Positions 1 through 8,535 of a DNA stretch of 64,000 nucleotides are shown one piece after another. The stretch is taken from the NCBI RefSeq assembly GCF_014202275.1, contig NZ_JACHGF010000003.1, positions 310,001 to 374,000 on the forward strand. The letters run 5' to 3'. The notes below the pieces were generated by a model. The model saw nothing but the letters and a program-made list of their open reading frames with translations, was not told where the DNA came from and made no database searches. Source of the stretch: Rhabdobacter roseus (lineage in GTDB: Bacteria > Bacteroidota > Bacteroidia > Cytophagales > Spirosomataceae). Made by a program: the position numbers and the translations under genes. Positions within the stretch are counted from its first letter, which is position 1, and each line of letters opens with the position of its first letter.

Positions 1-2
1 TT

Positions 3-1868
3 TATATCCAGCATCAACTACCCCAGGCATGCTTCCTGTCCGCCGGGCCCGACTTCACCTTTCTCGTTTCCGACGGAAGTACCCTGCGGGCCATCCGCGG
101 CGAGCAGGTACTTTGGGAAGGAAAAGTACCCCAGCCGCCGCTAAGCGACCTCAAGTACGACGCCACCCACCACCGGTACCTACTGCTGAGCCAAGGGGTA
201 GTTTCGTCTCTTTCGTTAGCCGACAAAAAGCTACGAACCGTTTACCAAAACGCCGCGCTTACGTGCTTCGACGTGGCTGACTCGAAAATCTACGCCGGTA
301 CTTCCAAGGGCTACCAGGTACTTGGTGCCGCCGACTTTAAGCCGCAGGGTACTTTGAACACCAAACTACCCTGCCCCGACCTCACGACCGTTGCCTACGC
401 GCACGGCCACTGGTGGTTTGGGTCCAGCCAGGGTACTTTTATGCTCCGGCCCGACGGCCAGTACAACTACTACTACGGCGAGCGCTGGACGCCCGACAAC
501 CAGGTGCTGCAGATCGCCGAGGGCGAGGGCCGGAACCTACTTATTCTAACTAAAAAAGGATTGGGGGAAATTCATTTTGAGGAAATGACGCTCCACCAGA
601 AGGCCCTGCGCTACGAAAAGCAGGTGCGCCAGCGGCACATTCGCTACGGCTTCAATTGCGACGTTTCGACCCTCAAAAACGGCGACCTAAGTACCCTGGA
701 AATGGGCCAGCGCGATAGCGACAACCTCTGGACGTCCATGTACCTGGCGAGCCAGCTCTTTCGCTACAAGGTCACGGGCGAGGCCGAGGCGCTGGAAAAT
801 TGCCTGGAGTCGTTCGAGGCCATGCAGCGGCTTTTTGCCATTACGGGCATGAAGGGGTACTTTGCGCGGGGTTTTGAGCGCCGGGGGTACTTCAAAACCA
901 AACCCACCCAGTGGGATGGTACCTACGCCCACGGCTGGACGGCCGCTGCCGACCCCGCCTGGGACTGGCGCGGCACCACCAGCAGCGACCAGACCGTGGG
1001 CCAGATGTTCGCGCTTACGCTCATCGCCGAGCACCTAGACGGTGAGCCCAGGCAAAAGGCCATTGCGCTCATGGACGAACTCATGAGTACCATCATCGAA
1101 AACGACTGGTACCTCATCGACTTCGACGGCAAACCGACCCTTTGGGGCCGCTGGAACCCCGAGTACGTCAATGGCTTCCCGACCAACGTGGGCGACCGCA
1201 AGTTGTATGCCTCCAATATGATTGGGTTCTTGCAGGCGGCGTACCATTTTACCAAAAAAGAGATTTACAAAGAAAAAGCCTACGAGCTCATGGACAAGCA
1301 CGGGTACCTCGAAAACCTGCTGCGCCCCATGACCCAGCTCGGCCCGGCTCCCGCTACCGCCGATGCTCATGCTAAGGAGCTCTCGGCGGAATGGAACCAC
1401 TCCGACGACGAAATGTACTTCCTGGCCTACTGGTGCCTGTACCCCTACGCGTTTACGCCCGAGCTGAAGCAAAAGTACCTGGCGGCCATCCGGGAGCACT
1501 GGGACCTGGAGCGCCCCGAGAAAAACGGTCTCTGGAACCTCTGCTACGCCATGACGGGCGCGCGGGAATTTGACCTACCCGAGACCGTCTGGCACCTGCG
1601 GGAATTTCCCCTGGATATGATTGAGTGGCAAGTTATGAACAGCCACCGGCAGGACGTCGAGAAAGTACCCGCCAACTTCCGCGGACAAACGCTCAGGGAG
1701 GTACTTCCGCCCGACGAGCGTCCCGAGCTCAAGCACAACCGCAACCTCTTCAAGCTCGACCGCCCCGCCAACGGCCAAAGTACCCTCAGCCCCGGCGACA
1801 CCTTTCTGCTGCCTTACTGGATGGGTAGGTACCTGGGGGCCATCAGCGCGCCGGTGGACAAGCGGTAG
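3..1868 (+). CDS. Propeller plus helical-toroid protein, 5'-truncated
   Basis: The reading frame is open from the window edge with no stop, so the gene begins upstream; the GTG at 273 is internal and not a start. About 621 residues are visible. The first ~180 have short beta-rich repeats of the type IYAGTSKGYQVL and HWWFGSSQGTFML, suggesting blades of a beta-propeller. The remainder is helical with a Trp/Tyr/Asp-rich stretch (AHGWTAAADPAWDWRG, DGKPTLWGRWNPEYVNGF) like the alpha/alpha toroid of six-hairpin glycosidase-type enzymes. No catalytic residue can be assigned with certainty. It converges on the FAD enzyme gene and shares a hairpin with it. I do not recognise a named family; a secreted or periplasmic carbohydrate-related role is inference from fold and neighbourhood. 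Confidence 0.7.
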   Translation, partial: YIQHQLPQACFLSAGPDFTFLVSDGSTLRAIRGEQVLWEGKVPQPPLSDLKYDATHHRYLLLSQGVVSSLSLADKKLRTVYQNAALTCFDVADSKIYAGTSKGYQVLGAADFKPQGTLNTKLPCPDLTTVAYAHGHWWFGSSQGTFMLRPDGQYNYYYGERWTPDNQVLQIAEGEGRNLLILTKKGLGEIHFEEMTLHQKALRYEKQVRQRHIRYGFNCDVSTLKNGDLSTLEMGQRDSDNLWTSMYLASQLFRYKVTGEAEALENCLESFEAMQRLFAITGMKGYFARGFERRGYFKTKPTQWDGTYAHGWTAAADPAWDWRGTTSSDQTVGQMFALTLIAEHLDGEPRQKAIALMDELMSTIIENDWYLIDFDGKPTLWGRWNPEYVNGFPTNVGDRKLYASNMIGFLQAAYHFTKKEIYKEKAYELMDKHGYLENLLRPMTQLGPAPATADAHAKELSAEWNHSDDEMYFLAYWCLYPYAFTPELKQKYLAAIREHWDLERPEKNGLWNLCYAMTGAREFDLPETVWHLREFPLDMIEWQVMNSHRQDVEKVPANFRGQTLREVLPPDERPELKHNRNLFKLDRPANGQSTLSPGDTFLLPYWMGRYLGAISAPVDKR

Positions 1869-1911
1869 TTTCTTCTTCGGAGAATCAGGCAGGTACCTCC
1901 ACGCGGGCGGC

Positions 1912-1940
1912 TAGGTACTTTCCGCTACGCAAAGTACCTA
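1912..1940. terminator. Hairpin of inverted GGTACTT motifs between convergent genes
   Basis: TAGGTACTTT (1912-1921) and its exact reverse complement AAAGTACCTA (1931-1940) flank a 9-nt loop. The hairpin lies in the 69-nt gap between two convergent stop codons, where a bidirectional terminator would be expected. There is no long T-run, so termination activity is inferred. Confidence 0.5.
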
Positions 1941-3632
1941 CGTCTGAGGCCAGTGGGTTTCGATGCCCTGCGCCCGCACTACCTCCTGAAAAGCGTTGAG
2001 CTGGTCTTTATTTTCGTAAATGGCGCGGGGAATCTGCCGCTGCTTCAGAGCCTGCGCCACCAGCAGCCCCACGGCCTCGCCGATGCTCCACTCTACCGGG
2101 TGCAGGCGGTAGCAGCCGTTGGTGATGTGCGTAGTGCCGATGTTCTTGTTGGCGGGCAGCAGGTTTTCGACGCGCCGGGGAATGAGCGCCCCCAGGGGGA
2201 TCTGGAACGGCAGGGAGCCGAAATCGAGGTAGTTGTGGCCGCCGCTGCTGGGGTGCAGGTCGATGTGGTAGTACCCAATCCCGACGCTGTCGGGGAAGTC
2301 GGCGGCGGTATTGCCGGCTTTCTGGCCGGTGATGAGCGCCCGGTTTTCGGCCCCGACGTGCTCCTCCCGGATCGTGAACAACGCTTTGATCCGGCGCGAC
2401 TCCCGCACGTAGGGGTACTTGGCCAGGCCATCTTCGGTACCCATCACGTCGCCGCGTAGCCGCAGGCCGGGCCAGCCCTGGCCGCCGTCGGGCCGGGGTA
2501 CTTCGGTCTGTAGCCAATACAGCAGCGACAGGCTCAGCTGCTTGGCGCGGTCCAGGTGTTTTTTGAATTCCTTCTCCTTTACTTCTACGAGATTTCCCAA
2601 AAAGTAATCGTTTTGGGGCCAATTGACCACCGTCACGTCGCCGGGGTAGGTACCTTCCCGAAAGTTCGCCTTATGGATGATCCGGCGGTAGTTCCAGAGG
2701 TTGAGGTCCTGGCCCGTGGGGTGGCCTTCGGGATGAAACCCCAGCGCTTTGGGAGCCAGCGTAGAAGGGCTGGAATAGCGTAGGTCCAGCAGCCTGCCCG
2801 ACCACGGCTGCTTCATTTGGGGCGAAAAAGTACGCCAGAATTCATACTCGTGCGGCTTGTCGATGACGTGGTTCTGGCCTTTGAGGTAGTCCATCGCAAA
2901 GCAAACCGTAAAGGCCTGGTGGCTGGCGGGATCGGCCTGCTCGGGGGCGTGCAGTTCGTTGGTTTCTTTTTGGGATTCGGTACCCGTTACAAACTCCGTC
3001 TTGGTGAGTGGCAGCAGCTCGCCCGTTTCGGTGGCATCGACAAAATAGGGGGCCGAAAGTACCCGCTCGTGGCCGGTACGGAGATCCTTCGCTTTCAGGA
3101 AACGCACCCGGTCGCCCGTCCGGTCGGCACTTACTACCTTGTGCTCCAGCAGCAGCGTCAGCTTGCGGGTACTTAGGTAAGGGGCCAGCAGGGCCGTCAG
3201 CACCGCCACCGCCACGCGCGGTTCATGGCAGAGCCGCGACACGGAGCCGTCGCCCGGATTCAGGTAAGGACGCGTTTTGGCTTCGTCGGTAAGGGGGTAG
3301 TGCTGGCGGTAGTAGTTGCGAATGGCCGTCCGGAAGTTGCGGTAGCGCTGCGTGGCCCCGTGCGTTTCGATCCAGCGGTGTTCGTCGGGCGGGACCCCCT
3401 GTTGCGAGAGTTGTCCGCCCAGCCAGTCGGTTTCTTCGGTCAGGATCACCGTCAGGTTGTTTTCCAGGGCGGCCAGCGCGGCGGCGCAGCCCCCTAACCC
3501 ACCCCCGGCCACCACCAGGTCGGCGGTTAGCTCCCGGGCGGGTGGCTGGGCTGCCAGGCTCGGCAGCAGGGACGAGGCCACCAGCAGGCCTCCACCCGTC
3601 GAAATGCGTTCGATAAAACTCCTACGATTCAT
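1938..3632 (-). CDS. Exported FAD-dependent oxidoreductase
   Basis: A 564-residue protein of the FAD_oxidored type often annotated as xanthan-lyase-like or FAD-dependent oxidoreductase. The N-terminus NRRSFIERI plus a hydrophobic stretch is a twin-arginine (Tat) signal. The dinucleotide-binding loop GGGLGGC is at residues 43-49 (a GxGxxG variant), followed by an acidic strand end (LTEETDWLGG). YFVDATETGELLPL is the second FAD-contact motif of this family. It probably oxidises a carbohydrate or sugar alcohol in the periplasm with flavin, but the substrate cannot be read from sequence. It converges with the upstream gene and diverges from the LacI regulator. Confidence 0.85.
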   Translation of the reverse strand: MNRRSFIERISTGGGLLVASSLLPSLAAQPPARELTADLVVAGGGLGGCAAALAALENNLTVILTEETDWLGGQLSQQGVPPDEHRWIETHGATQRYRNFRTAIRNYYRQHYPLTDEAKTRPYLNPGDGSVSRLCHEPRVAVAVLTALLAPYLSTRKLTLLLEHKVVSADRTGDRVRFLKAKDLRTGHERVLSAPYFVDATETGELLPLTKTEFVTGTESQKETNELHAPEQADPASHQAFTVCFAMDYLKGQNHVIDKPHEYEFWRTFSPQMKQPWSGRLLDLRYSSPSTLAPKALGFHPEGHPTGQDLNLWNYRRIIHKANFREGTYPGDVTVVNWPQNDYFLGNLVEVKEKEFKKHLDRAKQLSLSLLYWLQTEVPRPDGGQGWPGLRLRGDVMGTEDGLAKYPYVRESRRIKALFTIREEHVGAENRALITGQKAGNTAADFPDSVGIGYYHIDLHPSSGGHNYLDFGSLPFQIPLGALIPRRVENLLPANKNIGTTHITNGCYRLHPVEWSIGEAVGLLVAQALKQRQIPRAIYENKDQLNAFQEVVRAQGIETHWPQT

Positions 3633-3864
3633 GGGGAGATTAGGAATAAAAAGTACATCCGTACTACGCTACGACAAGGACCCGGAAGCTAAAAACTACT
3701 TGATTTTAGCCTTCAATTTGTATATCCCTATTATTTTCGTTTGCTTTAATTCGCCTTTTGTACGAATCCAATTTAGTTAGCAAGCATACGTCCAAAAAAA
3801 CGGTCCCTACTACCCGCTCGGGAGCATAGGTACCTGAGTGCTATTTTCAACTACCTCATCTACT

Positions 3865-4920
3865 ATGGAGAAACCTACCGAATACATGGGCGTAAAGGAG
3901 ATTGCCCGCCGAGCCAATGTATCCATTGCCACGGTCGATCGCGTCATTCACAACCGGACGGGCGTATCGAAGAAGACCCGTACCAAGATCATGGCGATCA
4001 TCGAGGAGCTCAACTACCAGCCCAATATCCTGGCGAGTCGGCTGGCTTCCCGCAAAACCCTCCACCTGGCCATTTTGATTCCCCAGTCCCAGGAAACGGA
4101 TTTCTGGGCGGCCCCGCTCAAGGGCATTCAACGGGCCGAGAGCGAAATCAAGCAGTACGGCGTGCAGATCAGCCCGTATCACTTTGACCTGAGCGATAAG
4201 CATTCGTTTGCCGAGCAGGGAAAGCGGATTCTGGCTGCGGGCGTAGACGGGGTACTTTTAGCACCTTCTTTTTTGGAGGAAGCGACACAGTTCAGCCAGG
4301 ATTGCCAGAAAAACAACATCCCCTTTGTGTACATTGACTCCACCCTGCCCCACCAGGCCAACCTCTGCTACATTGGGCCGCCGCTCTACCAGAGTGGGTA
4401 CCTGGGCGCGCGCCTGCTTACCTTCGGGCTGGCCCGGCCGGGCAAGGTAGGGGTGGTGAATATTTCCAAGGAAGTAGCTAACTACAACTACCTGCCCATC
4501 GAAGAAGGCTTCCGGGCATTTTTTCGGGAGCATCAGCCCGAAAAAGAGATCCTGCGCGTGGACATCGGCCAGACCGACTACGCATCGGTGGCGGCGGGGC
4601 TGGCGGTCGTGCTGGCTACCCACCCGGACCTCGCGGCGCTCTTCGTGACCAACTCCCGCGTATCGACGGTAGCCACCTTCCTGGAAGCGACCAACCGCCA
4701 GCACCTGCTGCTGATTGGCTATGATTTTCTGCCCGAAAACGTAGCCCATCTTCGCCAGGGCACCATTGATTTCCTGATTTGCCACCAACCCGAAGAGCAG
4801 GGCTACCGGGGTATCATGGCGCTATACCAGTCGCTGGTATTTTCGGCCAGCATCGACAAGGTACATTTCATGCCCATCGATATTATCACCGAAGAGAACC
4901 ACGAGTTTTACCGAAACTGA
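3865..4920 (+). CDS. LacI/PurR-family transcriptional regulator
   Basis: A 351-residue protein. Residues 8-30 form the LacI helix-turn-helix (VKEIARRANVSIATVDRVI), followed by the hinge region (LNYQPNILASRLASRK) and a periplasmic-binding-protein-like effector domain from about residue 60. The ATG at 3865 gives the standard N-terminus; an in-frame GTG at 3838 would add nine residues with no homology. Many Bacteroidota regulators of this type (ending ..IIDIITEENHEFY) respond to sugars. The GGGTACGTACCC palindrome lies just downstream, before the next gene, and upstream of two other transcription units. Its central CG is typical of LacI-family operators, so this protein is the likely regulator of the block 5.1-20.9 kb. 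That link is inference. Confidence 0.92.
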   Translation: MEKPTEYMGVKEIARRANVSIATVDRVIHNRTGVSKKTRTKIMAIIEELNYQPNILASRLASRKTLHLAILIPQSQETDFWAAPLKGIQRAESEIKQYGVQISPYHFDLSDKHSFAEQGKRILAAGVDGVLLAPSFLEEATQFSQDCQKNNIPFVYIDSTLPHQANLCYIGPPLYQSGYLGARLLTFGLARPGKVGVVNISKEVANYNYLPIEEGFRAFFREHQPEKEILRVDIGQTDYASVAAGLAVVLATHPDLAALFVTNSRVSTVATFLEATNRQHLLLIGYDFLPENVAHLRQGTIDFLICHQPEEQGYRGIMALYQSLVFSASIDKVHFMPIDIITEENHEFYRN

Positions 4921-5063
4921 GCCGCTAGGTACTTCGGTTACTCTTTTTCAAATGTACCCGCAGAATCTACTTCCGTTGGTACTTTTGATCTCTTTCTTCA
5001 TCGTTAAGTACCTCTTTTTTCAAAAATAAATGGGGTTTATTAGGCAGAATAACAAAAGTTTCC

Positions 5064-5084
5064 TACTTTTCGGGTACGTACCCG
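5064..5084 (+). promoter_or_regulatory. Candidate LacI operator copy 1, with adjoining promoter-like element
   Basis: The perfect palindrome CGGGTACGTACCCG lies at 5071-5084, directly after TACTTTTC (5064-5071), which resembles the Bacteroidota -7 element TAnnTTTG. It is 57 nt upstream of the ATG at 5141 and 150 nt downstream of the LacI gene. Confidence 0.65.
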
Positions 5085-5140
5085 TTTCTAACATCAACGG
5101 CTATTCCAAACCCTTACTTTTCCCTATACCAAGCTCCCGC

Positions 5141-6148
5141 ATGGATACTTCCTATAACCGCCGCCGCTTTTTGAAAACAACCGCCCTCAGCGGCCTGGGC
5201 CTTAGCCTGGCCGGCCAACTACCCGGCCTGGCCGCTCCTGCTCCCGGCAAGCGCGTGGGCATCATCGGGCTGGATACGTCGCACAGTACCGCCTTCACCA
5301 AGGTACTTAACGCCGCCGACGCCAGCGGCGAGTTGCTGGGCTATAAAGTGGTAGCCGCCTACCCCTACGGCAGTCGGGACATCGAAACCAGTACCAAGCG
5401 GATTCCGGGCTACATCGAAGAGGTCAAAAAACTGGACGTGGAAATCGTAAATTCCATTCAGGATTTGCTCAAAAAAGTAGACGTAGTACTGCTGGAAACC
5501 AACGACGGGCGGCTGCACCTGGAGCAAGCCACGGAGGTACTTAAAGCCGGAAAGCGGGTGTTTATCGACAAACCCATTGCGGCCTCGCTGTCCGACACCC
5601 TCAAAATTTTTGAAGCTTCCAAAAAATACAAAGTACCCCTTTTCTCGGCCTCGTCGCTGCGCTACATCAAAGGCGTGGAAGGGCTGGACAAAAGCAAAGT
5701 GGTGGGTGCCGACACCTACAGCCCGGCCGTGCTGGAAAAAACACACCCGGATTTCTTCTGGTACGGCGTGCACGGCGTCGAAACGCTGTTTACGGTGATG
5801 GGCCGCGGCTGCCAGAGCGTAGTGCGGGTTCATAACGAGGGTACCGACATCGTGGTAGGTACCTGGGCCGACGGCCGCGTAGGTACTTTCCGGGGTACCC
5901 GGACGGGCAAGCACAACTACGGCGGCACGGTGTATACCCAGGACGGAAATACTACCTTGGGCCCTTACAACGGCTACCAGCCGCTGCTGCTCGAAATCAT
6001 CAAGTACTTCGAGACGGGCCAAGTACCCGTGGCTCCCGAAGAAACGATCGAGATTTTTGCGTTCATGGAGGCCGCCGACGAAAGCAAGCGCCGGGGCGGG
6101 GCCGCCGTGACGCTGGCGAGTGTCCTGGAAAAAGCCCGTAAGGCGTAA
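5141..6148 (+). CDS. Tat-exported Gfo/Idh/MocA-family oxidoreductase
   Basis: A 335-residue protein. I place the start at ATG 5141 because the sequence then opens with a Tat signal (NRRRFLKTT plus a hydrophobic run). An upstream in-frame start at 5030 would translate through the operator palindrome. The Rossmann fold begins at about residue 38 (VGIIGLDTSHS). The Gfo/Idh signature DKP is at 143-145, keeping the lysine, followed by the C-terminal beta-sheet substrate domain. The family binds NAD(P) and oxidises or reduces sugar hydroxyls, including C3 oxidation of glycosides. Preceded by candidate LacI operator copy 1 and followed 156 nt later by the Nramp-like operon. Confidence 0.88.
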   Translation: MDTSYNRRRFLKTTALSGLGLSLAGQLPGLAAPAPGKRVGIIGLDTSHSTAFTKVLNAADASGELLGYKVVAAYPYGSRDIETSTKRIPGYIEEVKKLDVEIVNSIQDLLKKVDVVLLETNDGRLHLEQATEVLKAGKRVFIDKPIAASLSDTLKIFEASKKYKVPLFSASSLRYIKGVEGLDKSKVVGADTYSPAVLEKTHPDFFWYGVHGVETLFTVMGRGCQSVVRVHNEGTDIVVGTWADGRVGTFRGTRTGKHNYGGTVYTQDGNTTLGPYNGYQPLLLEIIKYFETGQVPVAPEETIEIFAFMEAADESKRRGGAAVTLASVLEKARKA

Positions 6149-6304
6149 GAGTCCGCCGGGCTTGGTGGTAGCAAGAGGGCTCATAAACCGATTACGTATA
6201 TATATAATCGTTAGACAATTCCTTATACCAAGTTCTGATACTTAGGTATTGGGTTCAAAAAAAATGGGTAGCTTTCGCCCATCTCAACCGCAAACGCATC
6301 GGGT

Positions 6305-7507
6305 ATGAATCAGGCAATACGCTCATGGCTGGCTTCGCTGGGGCCGGGAATTATCACGGCAGCGCTGGTTTTTGGGCCGGGCAGCCTCACGCTGGCCTCC
6401 AAAATCGGCTCGCTCTACGGGTACCAATTGCTGTGGGTAAGCGTGGTTGCCACGGTATTCATGATCGTTTTTACGCGCATGGCCGCCCGGATCGGCCTGG
6501 CCAACGAAGCCAGCCTGCTGACCATCATCCGGGAAAAATGGGGACACCCGGTAGCTACCCTACTGGGTGTCGGCGTATTTTTGGTCGTTTCGTCTTTTCA
6601 GGCCGGTAACACCATCGGCGTGGGACTGGCTTTTAGCGAGCTGTATGGTACTTCGTCCATACCCTGGATCATCGGCATGACACTCGTTGGCATCGGGCTG
6701 CTGTTTTTTCGCTCTTTTTATAAAGTACTGGAAAAAGTAATGATGCTGCTGGTGGGCCTGATGCTGGTGGCCTTCCTGGGCACGGTAGTGATGGCGCGCC
6801 CGAGCCTGACGGGTATTTTATCCGGCCTCTCCCCCATCGTTCCTACCGGTTCGGAGCTGTTGATCATTGCGTTGGTAGCTTCTACGTTTTCCGTTGTGGG
6901 GGCTTTCTACCAGTCGTACCTGGTACAGGAAAGGGGCTGGAAGGCCCAGCAGCGCAAGCAAGCCCACCGGGAAAGTACCTCTGGCATCGTGATTTTGGGG
7001 CTCATCGGGAGCATGGTGCTCATCAGCGCGGCGGCCGTTTTGAATCCACAATCCATCGAGGTAAAAAGCGCCACGGATATGGCCAAAGCCCTCGAACCCC
7101 TGCTGGGTCCGCAGGCCAAAGCGCTGTTTATGTACGGCTTATTTGGGGCCTCCTTTTCCTCCCTCATCGGGAACGCCACCATCGGAGGCTCGTTGCTGGG
7201 CGACGCCCTGGGTTATAACAGCCAGCTGCATTCCGGGCCGGTTCGCCTGCTGATTGCGCTGGTCATGATCCTGGGAGCGGCCATCGCCGTCGTCTTCGGC
7301 AAACTACCCCTGGAGCTCATTGTATTTGCCCAGAGCATCACCATCCTGATCGTCCCTTTCATTGGTGTGGCGCTCATACGGGTTGCCAATGACCTTATTC
7401 GGATGAAAGAGCTCGTCAATACCCTTTGGCAAAACGTACTGGCCTTTGCGGGCCTGGCGCTGCTCATTATTCTGGCCCTGGCTAATGCCAAAAATCTATT
7501 TTTTTAA
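6305..7507 (+). CDS. Divergent Nramp-like membrane transporter
   Basis: A 400-residue integral membrane protein with about eleven hydrophobic segments and the Nramp/LeuT-like layout. In canonical Nramp transporters TM1 carries DPGN and TM6 carries MPH, which ligate the divalent metal. Here the TM1 motif is FGPGS (residues 23-27) and the TM6 region reads VVGAFYQSYLVQE, so the aspartate, asparagine, methionine and histidine ligands are all replaced. Metal transport is therefore doubtful. It is first in a tight operon with three sugar-acid/amino-acid-type enzymes (18-nt, 3-nt and 38-nt gaps), suggesting it imports their organic substrate. Databases would probably label it a divalent metal transporter; I think that label is unsafe. 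Confidence 0.8.
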   Translation: MNQAIRSWLASLGPGIITAALVFGPGSLTLASKIGSLYGYQLLWVSVVATVFMIVFTRMAARIGLANEASLLTIIREKWGHPVATLLGVGVFLVVSSFQAGNTIGVGLAFSELYGTSSIPWIIGMTLVGIGLLFFRSFYKVLEKVMMLLVGLMLVAFLGTVVMARPSLTGILSGLSPIVPTGSELLIIALVASTFSVVGAFYQSYLVQERGWKAQQRKQAHRESTSGIVILGLIGSMVLISAAAVLNPQSIEVKSATDMAKALEPLLGPQAKALFMYGLFGASFSSLIGNATIGGSLLGDALGYNSQLHSGPVRLLIALVMILGAAIAVVFGKLPLELIVFAQSITILIVPFIGVALIRVANDLIRMKELVNTLWQNVLAFAGLALLIILALANAKNLFF

Positions 7508-7524
7508 CCTCGTACTGTTGGGAA

Positions 7525-8532
7525 ATGAATGACCAAATGCATGATTTACTGAAACCTTCGGATACCCTGGTGGCCGAACTGGCCTCACTCGACGGCGATC
7601 TGCTGATACTGGGAGCCGGGGGGAAAATTGGTCCGAGCATAGCCCGGCTAGCCCGCCAGGCGCTGGGCCAGGCGGGGGTACCGAAGCGCGTCATCGGTGT
7701 ATCCCGCTTTGGCGAGCCGGGTCTGGCCCAGCAGCTCAACGAAGAGGGCATCGAGACCATCGTGGCCGATATCCTGGACGACGCACAACTCCAGGCGCTG
7801 CCTCTCGTAAAAAATGTGTTGTACCTGGCCGGTACTAAATTTGGCACCACCAACCGCGAACCCTACACCTGGGCCATGAATACCTACCTGCCGGGCCGCG
7901 TCGCCGAAAAGTACCGGGATTCCCGCATTGTGGTGTATTCTACGGGCAATGTGTACCCGTACACTTCGGTACTTTCGGGCGGTGCTACCGAGGCCCACCG
8001 GGCCGAGCCGGTGGGCGAGTACGGACAGTCTTGCCTGGGCCGCGAACGCATCTTCCAGCATTTTTCTTCCGTCTACGGTACGCCCCTGCTGATTTACCGC
8101 CTCAACTACGCCATTGACTTTCGCTACGGCGTGTTGCTGGAAGTAGCCAAGGCCGTGCTGGCGGGACAACCCATCGACCTTAGCACCGGCCACGTGAACG
8201 TCATCTGGCAGGGCGATGCCAACGAAATGGCGCTGCGCTCGCTGCTGCACTGCGAGGCTCCGTCCAAAATCCTGAATATTACCGGTCCCGAAACGGTTTC
8301 CCTACGCTGGCTCGCGCACGAGTTTGGTGCCCACTTCCAGCAAGTACCTACGTTTATTCACGAAGAGCAGCCCACGGCGCTGCTCAGCAACGCCGCCGAG
8401 TCGTTCCGGCTCTTTGGCTACCCCCGTACCACCCTCAAGCAGATGATCCAGATCACGGCCGACTGGCTGCTTAAAGGCGGTGAGACCATTAATAAACCAA
8501 CTCATTTTCAGGAAAGAAAAGGAAATTACTAA
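7525..8532 (+). CDS. NAD(P)-dependent epimerase/dehydratase-family protein
   Basis: A 335-residue extended-SDR protein. The nucleotide-binding loop GAGGKIG is at residues 30-36, and NVLYLAGTKFGTT and YSTGNVYPY match the epimerase core. The catalytic Tyr is at about 166 in EYGQSCLG, but the usual YxxxK lysine is replaced by Cys (codons tac-gga-cag-tct-tgc). The protein may thus bind NAD(P) with altered or lost SDR chemistry. The start at 7525 is 18 nt after the transporter; ATG 7537 is an alternative. Its neighbours point to a step between the enolase-superfamily and aldolase enzymes of one pathway, but the reaction is not identifiable. Confidence 0.85.
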   Translation: MNDQMHDLLKPSDTLVAELASLDGDLLILGAGGKIGPSIARLARQALGQAGVPKRVIGVSRFGEPGLAQQLNEEGIETIVADILDDAQLQALPLVKNVLYLAGTKFGTTNREPYTWAMNTYLPGRVAEKYRDSRIVVYSTGNVYPYTSVLSGGATEAHRAEPVGEYGQSCLGRERIFQHFSSVYGTPLLIYRLNYAIDFRYGVLLEVAKAVLAGQPIDLSTGHVNVIWQGDANEMALRSLLHCEAPSKILNITGPETVSLRWLAHEFGAHFQQVPTFIHEEQPTALLSNAAESFRLFGYPRTTLKQMIQITADWLLKGGETINKPTHFQERKGNY

Positions 8533-8535
8533 GCC

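Noticed and set aside
5030-5140. Longer N-terminus of the Gfo/Idh gene
   Set aside because: Translation would run through the operator palindrome and place the Tat signal internally.
6189-6210. CGATTA...TAATCG dyad before the Nramp-like gene as an operator
   Set aside because: Only six pairs around a low-complexity TATA stretch; no second copy seen, so too weak to call.
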